From a virus, in IMG/VR virus record IMGVR_UViG_3300003323_000251, positions 1 through 62,294 of that record: a stretch of 62,294 nt of DNA. One strand, written 5' to 3'. This document shows, one piece after another, positions 7,985 through 15,455 of the stretch (its first letter is position 1; each line of letters opens with the position of its first letter). A program made the translations under genes and the position numbers. The notes under the pieces are model-generated. The model was not told where the DNA came from. It worked only from the letters and a program-made list of their open reading frames with translations, and did no database searches.

Positions 7985-8237
7985 CGCATCGCAGATGCCA
8001 AAACCCGAGGCCATCATCCTGGAGTTGCTGAAGCAAAGAGCCGGGGAGGTGGTCACCTCTCAACAGATTGCGGAGGCGCTATATGCGGGCCGCGAGAAGC
8101 TGCCGACATCCAACACCATTCAGGTGTTCGTGGCGCGGCTTCGCAAGAGACTGAACGCCACCATGCAGATCACGACCCTCTACCGCCAGGGCTACCGACT
8201 GGACTACGTCGCGCCGAGCACTGAGGTGGCAGCATGA
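7971..8237 (+). CDS. stand-alone OmpR/PhoB-type winged-helix DNA-binding protein
   Basis: An 88-residue protein. GGAG at 7961-7964 selects the ATG at 7971. Residues about 25-80 match the C-terminal DNA-binding domain of OmpR/PhoB response regulators: VTSQQIAEAL, then NTIQVFVARLRKRLN (recognition helix) and ITTLYRQGYRL (wing hairpin). There is no receiver domain, so it cannot be regulated by phosphorylation on an Asp. It may control phage or host promoters. Confidence 0.82.
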   Translation: MESTDASQMPKPEAIILELLKQRAGEVVTSQQIAEALYAGREKLPTSNTIQVFVARLRKRLNATMQITTLYRQGYRLDYVAPSTEVAA

Positions 8238-8977
8238 ATGCCGTTGCAGCCTTTATCGACACCGAAGCTACCGGGCTACACGAACCAGAGCCCGTAGAAG
8301 TTACTTTGTACATTTCGCCCGATGGGCCCGCGCAGTGGCCCATGGACGAAAACATGCTTTGGACGCAACGCTACGAGCCCAGCAAGGCGATCGAGCTGGG
8401 CGCCATGGCAACCCACCACATCATCCAGGCGGACCTCAGAGATTGTCCGCCGGCGTCCTCGTTCGTGCTGACCCCTGCCATCAAGTACCTGATTGGCCAC
8501 AACGTCGACTATGACTGGGGCGTGATCGGAAAGCCCGACCATGTGAAGCGGATTTGCACGCTAGCGCTCGCGAAGCGCGTCTGGCCAGAGCTGTCGAGTC
8601 ACAAGCTAGGCGCGCTGATGTATCACACCCAAGGAGCCACACCACAGACGCGAGACCTGGTAGTCCAGGCGCACGGTTCACGCGCCGACGTGCGCATGTT
8701 GTTCCAAGTGTTTGCCGAGATCCTGCCGTTGGCGTTGCCAGAGGAGAAATGGGACTGCGCCACCTGGGAGGACGTCTGGCAGCTGTCTGAAGAGGCTCGT
8801 ATTCCCGAGCGGATGGAGTTTGGCAAGTACGGACCGAAGCCGGACGAGGGGCGCCCGCTGGGCATGCTGATCAGCGAGATGCGCCAGACAGACCGCGGCT
8901 ACGTGAAGTGGCTGCTGAGCGGCGCATGCGACCAGGTCAACAACAACCCCTACCTTCAGAAGGCGCTGACACGATGA
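8234..8977 (+). CDS. DnaQ-like 3'-5' exonuclease (exonuclease X type)
   Basis: A 247-residue exonuclease of the DEDD family. Exo I is FIDTEATGL (D9, E11), Exo II is GHNVDYDW, and Exo III is AHGSRADVRML, with histidine five residues before aspartate (DEDDh). The first 180 residues form the nuclease; the last 70 are similar to extensions in other phage exonuclease X-like proteins. No polymerase gene is present, so it may proofread for the host polymerase, degrade DNA or act in recombination. ATGA overlap with the previous gene. Confidence 0.88.
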   Translation: MNAVAAFIDTEATGLHEPEPVEVTLYISPDGPAQWPMDENMLWTQRYEPSKAIELGAMATHHIIQADLRDCPPASSFVLTPAIKYLIGHNVDYDWGVIGKPDHVKRICTLALAKRVWPELSSHKLGALMYHTQGATPQTRDLVVQAHGSRADVRMLFQVFAEILPLALPEEKWDCATWEDVWQLSEEARIPERMEFGKYGPKPDEGRPLGMLISEMRQTDRGYVKWLLSGACDQVNNNPYLQKALTR

Positions 8978-9393
8978 GTAACGAAAACGTGATCGATCTA
9001 GACCTCCATCGTCCGATGGAGGAAGAAAAACCTCGTTACCGTGTGGCACAGGACAGGGGCGCCTGCGAGCACTGCAAACGCGGCGCGTACTGGACGATCG
9101 TATCCGGCGAGGGCGACGCAGAGATTGGAATCGGCAGCGCCTGGGCCGACAGGGAGCTGGCCAACGACATTTGCGAGCTGATGAACATGGCTTTCGATGC
9201 AGGGCGTGAGGCGCCCGCACTAGAGCCCGCACCAGCGGGGTTCCGCGTGGACTACATGGCTGACACAACGGAAGTGTGTTTATTCATCTCACCGGGGTCG
9301 CTATCCAATTACGTCAGGATTCTTGAAGACGAAGGCCGAACCAACATTCGAACGACGCCTCTATACCGGGCTGCGAAAGGCAAGCAGTCATGA
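8974..9393 (+). CDS. hypothetical protein with N-terminal IDLDLHRP motif
   Basis: A 139-residue protein. The start at 8974 overlaps the exonuclease stop (ATGA). The N-terminus MSNENVIDLDLHRPMEEE resembles that of the gene at 10530 (MTADIIDLDLRRPEK). A CEHC pair follows at about residue 30. The C-terminal half (FRVDYMADTTEVCLFISPG, IRILEDEGRTNIRTTPLYR) looks like a small alpha/beta fold. Function unknown. Confidence 0.75.
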   Translation: MSNENVIDLDLHRPMEEEKPRYRVAQDRGACEHCKRGAYWTIVSGEGDAEIGIGSAWADRELANDICELMNMAFDAGREAPALEPAPAGFRVDYMADTTEVCLFISPGSLSNYVRILEDEGRTNIRTTPLYRAAKGKQS

Positions 9394-9899
9394 CCGCCCT
9401 GATCAGCGAGTGCGGCAAGTACCGCTACAGCCTGGAGCGCCTGGTGGGCACGGAGGAAGAGCGACGCGGAGTGGCGTTGCGCACCGTGCTGTGGGTGATG
9501 CTGAATCCGAGCACCGCCGACGCACGCAAAGATGATCCGACGATCCGCAAGTGCATGTCTTTCAGCGCCAGATGGGGCTTCACCCACATGTTGGTGGGCA
9601 ACCTGTTCGCCTGGCGCGCCACAGATCCGGCCGAGCTTCCCAAGGCGCAGCTGCAGGGGCACGACATCGTTGGGCCGCGAGCCAATGAGGTGCTGATCAA
9701 TATGGCCCAACGCGCCGAGCTGGTGGTGTGCGCGTGGGGAGCACAAGCCGAAAGGTGGCCGCATCGTTCCCTATGGGTCCGGCGAGAAATCGCCAAGGTC
9801 AATCCGGTGACGATGGCCCTAAAGATCACCAACAGCGGCGAGCCGTATCACCCGTTGTACTTACCGCTGGAACTGGAGCCGCAACCATGGGCACCGTGA
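9390..9899 (+). CDS. DUF1643 family protein
   Basis: A 169-residue protein. The family pattern is clear: CGKYRYSLERL near the start, VLWVMLNPSTADARKDDPTI (residues about 33-52), the aromatic segment LVGNLFAWRATDP and later VVCAWGAQ. DUF1643 proteins are common in phages and bacterial accessory islands; I know of no settled biochemical function. ATGA overlap with the gene before. Confidence 0.88.
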   Translation: MTALISECGKYRYSLERLVGTEEERRGVALRTVLWVMLNPSTADARKDDPTIRKCMSFSARWGFTHMLVGNLFAWRATDPAELPKAQLQGHDIVGPRANEVLINMAQRAELVVCAWGAQAERWPHRSLWVRREIAKVNPVTMALKITNSGEPYHPLYLPLELEPQPWAP

Positions 9900-10297
9900 A
9901 GCCGCTGCTGAAGATCATTCAGAACCCCAAGGCCAAGGAGATCGAGGACCACTGGAACCTGGTGGCGTCGATGCGCTGCGTTGTAAGCGGCGATCCCAAG
10001 GTGACCCTGCACCACTGCAAAGGGGGGTCGATGCGTCAGGTACTGGGGTGTGCCGGCAATCCTGGCAAAGGGCAGAAGGTCAGCGACTGGCTGGTGATCC
10101 CGCTAGCCTGGCGCTACCACACGGGTGATTTCGGCGTCGACACAGGCCAGGGCGCCTACAAAACCAAAGAGCAATGGGAGGTGGCGTTCGGCAGCCAGGT
10201 GGACTTCCTGGTCAGGGTTAGCCGGCACTGCGGCTACAACGTTTTCGCTAAGGCTGGATTCCGAGTCGTGCTGCCCGGACTCAGGGGGCTGCCATGA
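9887..10297 (+). CDS. HNH/Ref-like nuclease
   Basis: A 136-residue protein. GGAG at 9875-9878 selects the ATG at 9887. Residues 28-50 (CVVSGDPKVTLHHCKGG) and 72-90 (DWLVIPLAWRYHTGDFGVD) give a C...HHC and later YH arrangement similar to the phage P1 Ref RecA-dependent nuclease and related HNH proteins, with the double histidine as catalytic and metal site. P1 Ref cuts DNA where RecA has formed a displacement loop. A recombination role fits the RusA-like gene nearby. Confidence 0.65.
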   Translation: MGTVKPLLKIIQNPKAKEIEDHWNLVASMRCVVSGDPKVTLHHCKGGSMRQVLGCAGNPGKGQKVSDWLVIPLAWRYHTGDFGVDTGQGAYKTKEQWEVAFGSQVDFLVRVSRHCGYNVFAKAGFRVVLPGLRGLP

Positions 10298-10533
10298 GCA
10301 ACGTTTTGCAGTTCACAGGCGCAACCAGGATTACGCCACAAGAAATTATTGAGGATCTTCAGGCCCGTGTTGACGCGGGCGAGGTCGAGCACTTGCTGGT
10401 GGTTACGATGGACCGCAACACCGCCACAGCCGTAGGGATGACGACATCCCCAGCGCATGTGTGCGTGTACATGAACCAGTTCCAGCGCATGCAGATCGAG
10501 GGACTGATGCGCGAGAAGGATATGGTGCCATGA
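10294..10533 (+). CDS. hypothetical small protein
   Basis: A 79-residue protein with ATGA overlaps at both ends. It has an alpha/beta look (TPQEIIEDLQARVDAGEVEH, then LLVVTMDRNTATAVGM). No family recognised. It belongs to the early operon by position. Confidence 0.72.
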   Translation: MSNVLQFTGATRITPQEIIEDLQARVDAGEVEHLLVVTMDRNTATAVGMTTSPAHVCVYMNQFQRMQIEGLMREKDMVP

Positions 10534-10865
10534 CCGCCGACATCATCGATCTGGACTTACGCCGTCCAGAGAAGACAGACCCACACCTTGCAGGCAAGGC
10601 GAAGTGCACCGCCTGTAGCCACAATTGGGCGGCCGTGGCACCAGTCGGCACCGATCGTCTGGAGTGCCCCAACTGCCAGACGCTGCGTGGGGTGTGGCTG
10701 AGCTTTTGCACTGGCCGCGAGGGCGTGGCGCTTTACACTTGCCGCTGCGGCTGTGATGTATTCGTGCTCACACCCGACGAGCTGGTCTGCACCGCCTGCG
10801 GCGAGTGCAAGGATGGCTGGTACGTTGGACAGGACCCTAACCCACCATCACCGAGACGCGCATGA
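10530..10865 (+). CDS. multi-zinc-ribbon protein
   Basis: A 111-residue protein. After the N-terminal IIDLDLRRPEK motif it contains CTAC and CPNC, then CRCGC and CTACGEC, enough cysteines for two zinc ribbons. Such small ribbons in phages bind nucleic acid or proteins. The N-terminal motif is shared with the gene at 8974. It overlaps the RusA-like gene by four bases. Confidence 0.78.
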   Translation: MTADIIDLDLRRPEKTDPHLAGKAKCTACSHNWAAVAPVGTDRLECPNCQTLRGVWLSFCTGREGVALYTCRCGCDVFVLTPDELVCTACGECKDGWYVGQDPNPPSPRRA

Positions 10866-11362
10866 TTACTCTGGAGATACCGCTGCTATTGCCTAGTTTG
10901 AATGCGATGGGCGGGGCTGGCCGAGGGCACTGGACGGCCTGGCAGAAGGACAAGAAGCTGTGGACAGACTGGGTGCTGGTGGCCAAGCTGAACCAGGCGA
11001 AACTCTATGGCCAGCCGAGGTTTACACGCGCTCGCGTCGAGATCGATCGGCACTGTGTACAAGATGTGAAAGACGAGGATAACTTGCACGCTGGCCGGAA
11101 GTGGCTGATGGATGCGCTGGTTGGTCACGGCATCCTGAAGGACGACAGTCGCGAGCACGTCACGGTGGTGACCAATCAGGTCAGGTGCAAACGAGGAGCC
11201 CCGCCGCTGACGGTGGTCAGGATCTTCCCGCTAGAGGACGCGGGTCAGCCAGGCCAGGACGCACAACAGCAGACCCAGGGCGGTCAGGTTCACGCGCGGC
11301 GGCGAGGAGATAGCAAAGGCAGCCCAGCCGAAACAGATGGCGGCAAGGATCAGCAACATTAG
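10862..11362 (+). CDS. RusA-like Holliday junction resolvase
   Basis: A 166-residue protein. Residues 1-125 match RusA: an N-terminal IPLLLPSLNAM strand, then DVKDEDNLHAGRKWLMDALVGHG with the acidic DxDN catalytic cluster, then DDSREHVTVV. RusA dimers cut four-way junctions. About 35 C-terminal residues are Gln/Gly-rich and probably disordered. It would process recombination or replication intermediates before packaging. It ends the first rightward operon, directly before a strong terminator hairpin. Confidence 0.88.
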   Translation: MITLEIPLLLPSLNAMGGAGRGHWTAWQKDKKLWTDWVLVAKLNQAKLYGQPRFTRARVEIDRHCVQDVKDEDNLHAGRKWLMDALVGHGILKDDSREHVTVVTNQVRCKRGAPPLTVVRIFPLEDAGQPGQDAQQQTQGGQVHARRRGDSKGSPAETDGGKDQQH

Positions 11363-11371
11363 GTAGAGGGT

Positions 11372-11402
11372 GCCCACGGCAGGAGAATGCACTGCCGTGG
11401 GC
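11372..11402. terminator. hairpin terminator between converging genes
   Basis: A perfect 11-bp stem, GCCCACGGCAG (11372-11382) with CTGCCGTGGGC (11392-11402), and a 9-base loop. It lies between the rightward resolvase gene and the leftward gene ending at 11416. No strong U-tract follows on either strand, so it may act on both strands with partial strength. Confidence 0.65.
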
Positions 11403-11415
11403 CAGCGTTCCAGAC

Positions 11416-11595
11416 CTAGCCGGCCTGGCGACGAAGAAGGGCGGGAAGTTCAGCCTCGGAGCGTTTGCGGATGTCGCGCATGGCGGCCTGCCAGCCTGCT
11501 AGGTACGCCATCTCTGGCGTGGGTTTGCTCCGGCCGCCCTGCCATCGGCTAACCCAGCGACGCGCCTGCCACCATATCTTCTCTCGGTTTGTCAT
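11416..11595 (-). CDS. small leftward hypothetical protein
   Basis: A 59-residue protein, too short for routine gene calls. It starts MTNREKIWWQARRWVS and ends ALLRRQAG. AAGGGACGG lies upstream of the ATG. It is Trp/Arg-rich with a helical centre (EMAYLAGWQAAMRDIRKRS) that recalls small phage proteins with an AYxxGWxAA motif of unknown role. It is transcribed from the divergent region at 11.75 kb together with the gene at 11607. Confidence 0.65.
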   Translation of the reverse strand: MTNREKIWWQARRWVSRWQGGRSKPTPEMAYLAGWQAAMRDIRKRSEAELPALLRRQAG

Positions 11596-11606
11596 GGCGC
11601 CGTCCC

Positions 11607-11729
11607 TTAGATCTCGTCCCGGTAGTCCTGGTCTTCGAGAGGTTCGGACTTGCGGACGACAGCGGCGATTACAGACGCGATCAACGCGATCGCTCCGAGT
11701 ATCGAGAAGAAAATACGAATGTGTTCCAT
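11607..11729 (-). CDS. small single-pass membrane protein, leftward
   Basis: A 40-residue protein that starts at ATG 11729 with AGGAG upstream. Residues 5-23 (RIFFSILGAIALIASVIAA) form one membrane helix, and the tail is acidic (SEPLEDQDYRDEI). An upstream in-frame ATG would run through the operators and is rejected. The CACAGGAGA leader is nearly the same as that of the divergent gene at 11877. Function unknown; membrane-level interference with host or rival phage is possible. Confidence 0.65.
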   Translation of the reverse strand: MEHIRIFFSILGAIALIASVIAAVVRKSEPLEDQDYRDEI

Positions 11730-11760
11730 GACGGTCTCCTGTGGTGGAGATTGGAGCCTA

Positions 11761-11779
11761 CCGCATAGCACGTATGCGG
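11761..11779. promoter_or_regulatory. palindromic operator site 2
   Basis: CCGCATA-gcacg-TATGCGG, a perfect 19-bp interrupted palindrome with the same core as site 1. It lies 32 bases upstream of the leftward membrane-protein gene, where it would control leftward transcription. Confidence 0.75.
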
Positions 11780-11793
11780 GTAAAGTGACGCAA

Positions 11794-11822
11794 TTCACAA
11801 TCAGAGCTTGCAATCGCATAAT
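11794..11822 (+). promoter_or_regulatory. putative rightward promoter overlapping operator 3
   Basis: TTCACA (11794-11799) and CATAAT (11817-11822) lie 17 bases apart, a good sigma-70 layout. Operator 3 (11815-11831) covers the -10 box, as expected for direct repression of the gene at 11877. Confidence 0.6.
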
Positions 11823-11831
11823 AGCTATGCG
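11815..11831. promoter_or_regulatory. palindromic operator site 3
   Basis: CGCATA-atagc-TATGCG, a perfect interrupted palindrome. Sites 2 and 3 lie 54 bases apart centre to centre, close to five helical turns, so two bound dimers could face the same side and interact. Confidence 0.75.
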
Positions 11832-11876
11832 AACTTACAGCTGCCGCAAGGCAATCACCAACCACAGGAGATGATC

Positions 11877-12983
11877 ATGAAACGCGGATTAACCCTTACC
11901 CAATTGGCCCAGGAGATCGAGCGCCAGGCCGAGTCGAAGCGCGATTTCGTCGCCCCAGCCTCCAGGCTGGAGATGTATGTCCCGGAATCGAAGCTGGATA
12001 ACCCGCCCCGCACAGCCATCATGCTGAAGGGCGGCGACGGCCAGGGCCGTGCCAATCAGATGGGTCTCGGGATCACTAAACACGCTCACGGTCAGCTGGC
12101 CGAATATGCCGGCATCCCGAGCGCCTACTACCACAAGATGGCGGCCGAGCAGCCGCACCTGTTGGCGACCAACGTCAATACCTGGCTGGCGTCGAAGGAC
12201 GCAAAGGACGCACGCATGGTGCGCACGCTGGACGGCCAGATGCGCGCGCTGTTGTCCGATCGCTACCGCCCGCTGGACAACTTCGATCTGATGGAGGCGA
12301 TCCTTCCCGAGCTGATGAACACTCCGACGATCCGCATCGAGTCCAGCCAAGTCACCGAGACCCGCCTATACATCAAGGCCGTGTTCCCGAAGATCGAGGG
12401 CGAGATCCGCAAGGGCGACGTGGTGCAGGCGGGCGTCGTGATTAGCAATTCTGAGGTGGGTTCCGGCGCGCTGCAGGTGTCACCCCTGGTATTTCGCCTC
12501 GTGTGTTTGAATGGCTTGATCGCGGCCGACTATGGCCAGCGTCGCAACCACGCCGGCAAGCGTCTGACCGCTCAGGACGAATCCTTCGCACTGTTGTCTG
12601 ATCAGACCCGCGCGCTGGATGACGCGGCTTTCTTCAGCAAGGTTAAGGACATTGTGCGCGGCACGCTGAAGGCGGACGTATTCCAGAAGATCGCGAACTC
12701 CATGCGCGAGGCGACCGAGCAGCCGCTGGAAGTGGCGAACCTTAACGAAATTGTGGAAGTAACCGGCGAGCGCTTCGGCTACAACCAGAAGACCCGCAGC
12801 GGCATCCTTACTCACCTGATCCAGGGCGGCGACATGACGCGATACGGTCTAATGAACGCGATCACGCGCCAGGCGCAGGACGAGGACAGCTACGATTTCA
12901 GCACCCAGATGGAAGCCGATGGCCATCGCATCATCGAGTTGCCACAGGGGCAGTGGAAGGAAATTCTGAAGCAGGCAGCATAG
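11877..12983 (+). CDS. DUF932 phage/plasmid-like protein
   Basis: A 368-residue protein. AGGAG six bases upstream selects the ATG at 11877 over an ATG at 11871. Recognisable DUF932 segments are MRALLSDRYRPLDNFDLMEA, the central KGDVVQAGVVISNSEVGSGA, and CLNGLIAADYG. DUF932 proteins occur in many phages and plasmids, often near recombination genes; their function is not settled. Operator 3 overlaps its promoter, so it is a clear member of the repressed early set. A strong hairpin follows the gene. Confidence 0.85.
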   Translation: MKRGLTLTQLAQEIERQAESKRDFVAPASRLEMYVPESKLDNPPRTAIMLKGGDGQGRANQMGLGITKHAHGQLAEYAGIPSAYYHKMAAEQPHLLATNVNTWLASKDAKDARMVRTLDGQMRALLSDRYRPLDNFDLMEAILPELMNTPTIRIESSQVTETRLYIKAVFPKIEGEIRKGDVVQAGVVISNSEVGSGALQVSPLVFRLVCLNGLIAADYGQRRNHAGKRLTAQDESFALLSDQTRALDDAAFFSKVKDIVRGTLKADVFQKIANSMREATEQPLEVANLNEIVEVTGERFGYNQKTRSGILTHLIQGGDMTRYGLMNAITRQAQDEDSYDFSTQMEADGHRIIELPQGQWKEILKQAA

Positions 12984-12992
12984 GAGGGCTGC

Positions 12993-13019
12993 ACGGCGCC
13001 CCACCCGCAGGGGCGCCGT
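12993..13019 (+). terminator. strong hairpin after DUF932 gene
   Basis: ACGGCGCCCC (12993-13002) pairs perfectly with GGGGCGCCGT (13010-13019) around a 7-base loop. It lies 10 bases past the stop codon. There is no U-tract, so it may pause RNA polymerase, protect the 3' end, or be only a partial terminator. Confidence 0.55.
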
Positions 13020-13025
13020 ACCACC

Positions 13026-13259
13026 ATGGCGATGGATTGGAAAGTATGCGATCCTGTCGAGGTTCTTTGGATGCTCAAGAAATTGCTGTCACGCTTACTA
13101 AAGAGGGGGAAACATGCGAAATTAACACCGACCCCCAAGCTGACACCGGACCCAGAGACAGCCAGGCGGCTGTCCGAGGAACAGCAAAAGTATGCGGACA
13201 CGGGCTGGCTAACTAAAGATCCAGGCCGCCGCTATAACAGTCAATCGAGGCAACAGTGA
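13026..13259 (+). CDS. possible small basic protein
   Basis: A 77-residue reading frame that fills the gap after the hairpin. It begins MAMDWKVCDPVEVLWMLKKL, with an amphipathic basic helix, then a Pro/Thr-rich linker. No clear ribosome site precedes the start, and another ATG at 13032 is equally possible. Its stop overlaps the next gene's GTG. Weakly supported. Confidence 0.45.
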   Translation: MAMDWKVCDPVEVLWMLKKLLSRLLKRGKHAKLTPTPKLTPDPETARRLSEEQQKYADTGWLTKDPGRRYNSQSRQQ

Positions 13260-14134
13260 GCACCAAAGACGACAAAGCAATTGCATGGCAAGGCCGGATA
13301 CAGGAGCGCGCAGCGCACGCCACCAAGGCGATCCTGGACCGTTTGGCGACAATGCCCAAAAGTGGGCTGAACAATCTTACCCCGAACGAGCGCCGCGACC
13401 TGTCCGAGACGATCGCCAAGCAGATCGTCGACACGATGGGTGCTCTGGGCACCTTCGTGACCGCTGGAGCGCAGGACTTCCAAGTCTGTCACCTGGAGGG
13501 CGTCAACATCGGCAAAGCCGGCAAGGTCTCGCTGAAGCTGACCCCGCAGGCCACCGAATCCGGCGGCGTCAATCTGGGCCTGCTGGCCGCCAATGCAGAC
13601 AAGCAGGTGGTGGTCGCGATGATCAACGGGCTGGCCTACAGCCAGGCGCGTGAGGCGCTAAGCAAGGCCATCACGCGCGAGCAGACCGACTGGGTGCAGC
13701 GCTCGCAGGACACGGACATGGCTGAGCAAGAGACCGTTGCCGAAATCGAGGCCGAGACCGAAGCCCGACCGGACGGCAATCTGAACTCGACCCCCAGCGA
13801 TTCACAGGCACCGGTCGAATACGACCCTGGCTTTACGTCACAACCCACCGGCGACCTGATCGCCGAACAACCTGGAGATGGAGATGGCGAGCAAGAAAAT
13901 GCAGGCGAACAGGAGCCGGCCACGAACGCAGAAGCAATCGGCGCGACCGCAGAAAGTAGAAATCGACTGGAAGGCGGTATCCCCGGATCTGAAGATGGAT
14001 CCAGCGTTGGAGCTGGCAGAGATGATAGCGGCAGCCCGCAAAGGCCCGGTGAAAGTAACGATTCACCGCTTGCCCGGGCTGGACGGCGTGTCCGCCGGCG
14101 CACAGCAGATGCGGACCGACCAGCCACGCACTGA
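13256..14134 (+). CDS. hypothetical protein with overprinted acidic tail
   Basis: A 292-residue protein that starts at GTG 13256 with GAGG upstream. Residues 1-150 look folded (ATKAILDRLATMPKSGLNNL, VSLKLTPQATESGGVNLGLL). The last 120 residues are Glu/Gly/Ser-rich, disordered and end in a basic RRVRRRT stretch. The last 251 bases overlap the next gene in another frame, and that frame looks more protein-like there. Either the tail is a true overprint or a frameshift (natural or in the assembly) joins the two. Confidence 0.65.
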   Translation: MSTKDDKAIAWQGRIQERAAHATKAILDRLATMPKSGLNNLTPNERRDLSETIAKQIVDTMGALGTFVTAGAQDFQVCHLEGVNIGKAGKVSLKLTPQATESGGVNLGLLAANADKQVVVAMINGLAYSQAREALSKAITREQTDWVQRSQDTDMAEQETVAEIEAETEARPDGNLNSTPSDSQAPVEYDPGFTSQPTGDLIAEQPGDGDGEQENAGEQEPATNAEAIGATAESRNRLEGGIPGSEDGSSVGAGRDDSGSPQRPGESNDSPLARAGRRVRRRTADADRPATH

Positions 14135-14495
14135 GTCCGCGAGAGCGGGGACCAACGAAGTGAGCGGCGCGGGCTACGCACGGGCGATCGGACAGGCCAA
14201 TGCTGCGATGGAGAAAGTCCGGCTCGATATGGCGCAGCCCACAAGCGAGGTAGAGCACTTGTTCAGTCGGCTAGAGCAAAGCGTCCTCGGCCTGTTCGAG
14301 GACCAGCGCTTGCTGGCCGATCGGTTGGACATGGCTTTGCGGCCGTCCCTGCTGGAGAAGCAGGAGGCAGGTACTCGGGCGGCCGACAGCCCGATTCCTT
14401 CGTCCAGATTAGGGCGGCGCCTGCTGGAATTGGTCGAGCAAGTGGGCAGGCTGCGCGTCGAATCCAGTGACCTGGCTGCACGAGTAGCTCTGTAG
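13884..14495 (+). CDS. hypothetical protein overlapping the previous gene
   Basis: A 203-residue protein that starts at ATG 13884, with GGAG at 13874-13877. The N-terminus is very basic (Lys, Arg, Gln), then PDLKMDPALELAEMIAAARK, and a C-terminal helical region (VEHLFSRLEQSVLGLFEDQR, LGRRLLELVEQVGRLR) likely to form a coiled coil. No family recognised. It precedes the small terminase by four bases, so a packaging role is possible. Confidence 0.72.
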   Translation: MASKKMQANRSRPRTQKQSARPQKVEIDWKAVSPDLKMDPALELAEMIAAARKGPVKVTIHRLPGLDGVSAGAQQMRTDQPRTESARAGTNEVSGAGYARAIGQANAAMEKVRLDMAQPTSEVEHLFSRLEQSVLGLFEDQRLLADRLDMALRPSLLEKQEAGTRAADSPIPSSRLGRRLLELVEQVGRLRVESSDLAARVAL

Positions 14496-14499
14496 GGAC

Positions 14500-15267
14500 A
14501 TGGCAAAGCCGAAGTTAAGAGATCTGTTGAAAGGCGCCACAGGCGGCGACGCATCATCGTCTCCTGTGGAACCTGTGGCGCCTGGGTCAGCCCCGTCGGT
14601 CGCTGCTCCTCCTGCAGCAACCTCGAAGCCAGCGGTCGACGGGGCCGCGACTCGACCAGCGCGACGACCGCCAACCCAAGAAGAGATTCGAGCGCAGACG
14701 AAGCGACTGCTGGTGCGCAACTTCGTGCGCATGTTTCTCACGCCTGGCGACACGTTCATGAATGCCGCGGAGTGTTATCGGCGCGTGAACCCGGACTGCA
14801 CGGACTCCAAGCAGGCCAGTCAAGAAGGCTGGCGGCTGACGCAGGACCAGGACGTTAAAGACGAGTATGCCCGCCAGCTGCGAGCGATCGACAAAGCGGC
14901 GGATATGGATGACCAATGGGTTTATGACCGCTGGCGCGCGATCGCCAACGCCAACATCTTCGACTACATCAAGGTAGATCCCGAGACAGGGGTGGTGGAC
15001 TACACGAACCTTGATCCGAACAGGCTGACGCCCGAGCAGCAGATGTGCATCCGAGAGATTCGGGTGGACCCAAAGACCGGGCGATTGACGAATCTGAAGC
15101 TAGCGAACATCGACCAGGCAGTGGCCAACGTGGCCCGAGCCCGCCAGATGATCGACGGCAAGCGCGATCCAGGCCAAGTGGACCTGGCCCAGCGCATCAC
15201 TGAGCGCATGAACAGAGCAGCAGCGAGGGTCGGCCGGACATTCGACGAATCAGGCAACCAAGTATGA
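14500..15267 (+). CDS. terS: terminase small subunit
   Basis: A 255-residue protein. Residues 1-70 are Ala/Pro-rich and disordered. Residues 75-130 (FMNAAECYRRVNPDCTDSKQ, ASQEGWRLTQDQDVKDEYAR) match the DNA-binding helix-turn-helix of Terminase_2-type small subunits, followed by DMDDQWVYDRWRAIANANIF and a C-terminal oligomerisation-type region. It would recognise the packaging start and load the large subunit. The large-subunit gene lies nearly 10 kb downstream, an unusual separation. Confidence 0.78.
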   Translation: MAKPKLRDLLKGATGGDASSSPVEPVAPGSAPSVAAPPAATSKPAVDGAATRPARRPPTQEEIRAQTKRLLVRNFVRMFLTPGDTFMNAAECYRRVNPDCTDSKQASQEGWRLTQDQDVKDEYARQLRAIDKAADMDDQWVYDRWRAIANANIFDYIKVDPETGVVDYTNLDPNRLTPEQQMCIREIRVDPKTGRLTNLKLANIDQAVANVARARQMIDGKRDPGQVDLAQRITERMNRAAARVGRTFDESGNQV

Positions 15268-15455
15268 CAACAATCACAAAATCTCTATCGCGCGAGGATT
15301 GGGACTACATCCACCACGCGCTGACAGCCCGAGCCAGACGCCAGACTGGCAAGCTTCGCAACGCGAAGAAGAAGGGTCACATGGATCACAACGTCCGCTA
15401 CTTAGAGCAGGACACCAAGCGCGCCGAGGAGCTGGCGAAGAAGGTAGCAACATGA
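15264..15455 (+). CDS. small basic hypothetical protein
   Basis: A 63-residue Lys/Arg-rich helical protein (SREDWDYIHHALTARARRQT) with ATGA overlaps on both sides. Unknown function; the charge suggests nucleic-acid or protein binding. Confidence 0.68.
   Translation: MTTITKSLSREDWDYIHHALTARARRQTGKLRNAKKKGHMDHNVRYLEQDTKRAEELAKKVAT

Noticed and set aside
11370-11731. Rightward small frames at 11370-11552 and 11465-11731
   Set aside because: They lie opposite two leftward small genes that have better ribosome sites and protein-like sequences.
13044-13055. GTATGCGATCCT shared with 4361-4372 as an additional operator
   Set aside because: Only one half of the palindrome is present, and a single 12-base match in 62 kb is expected by chance.
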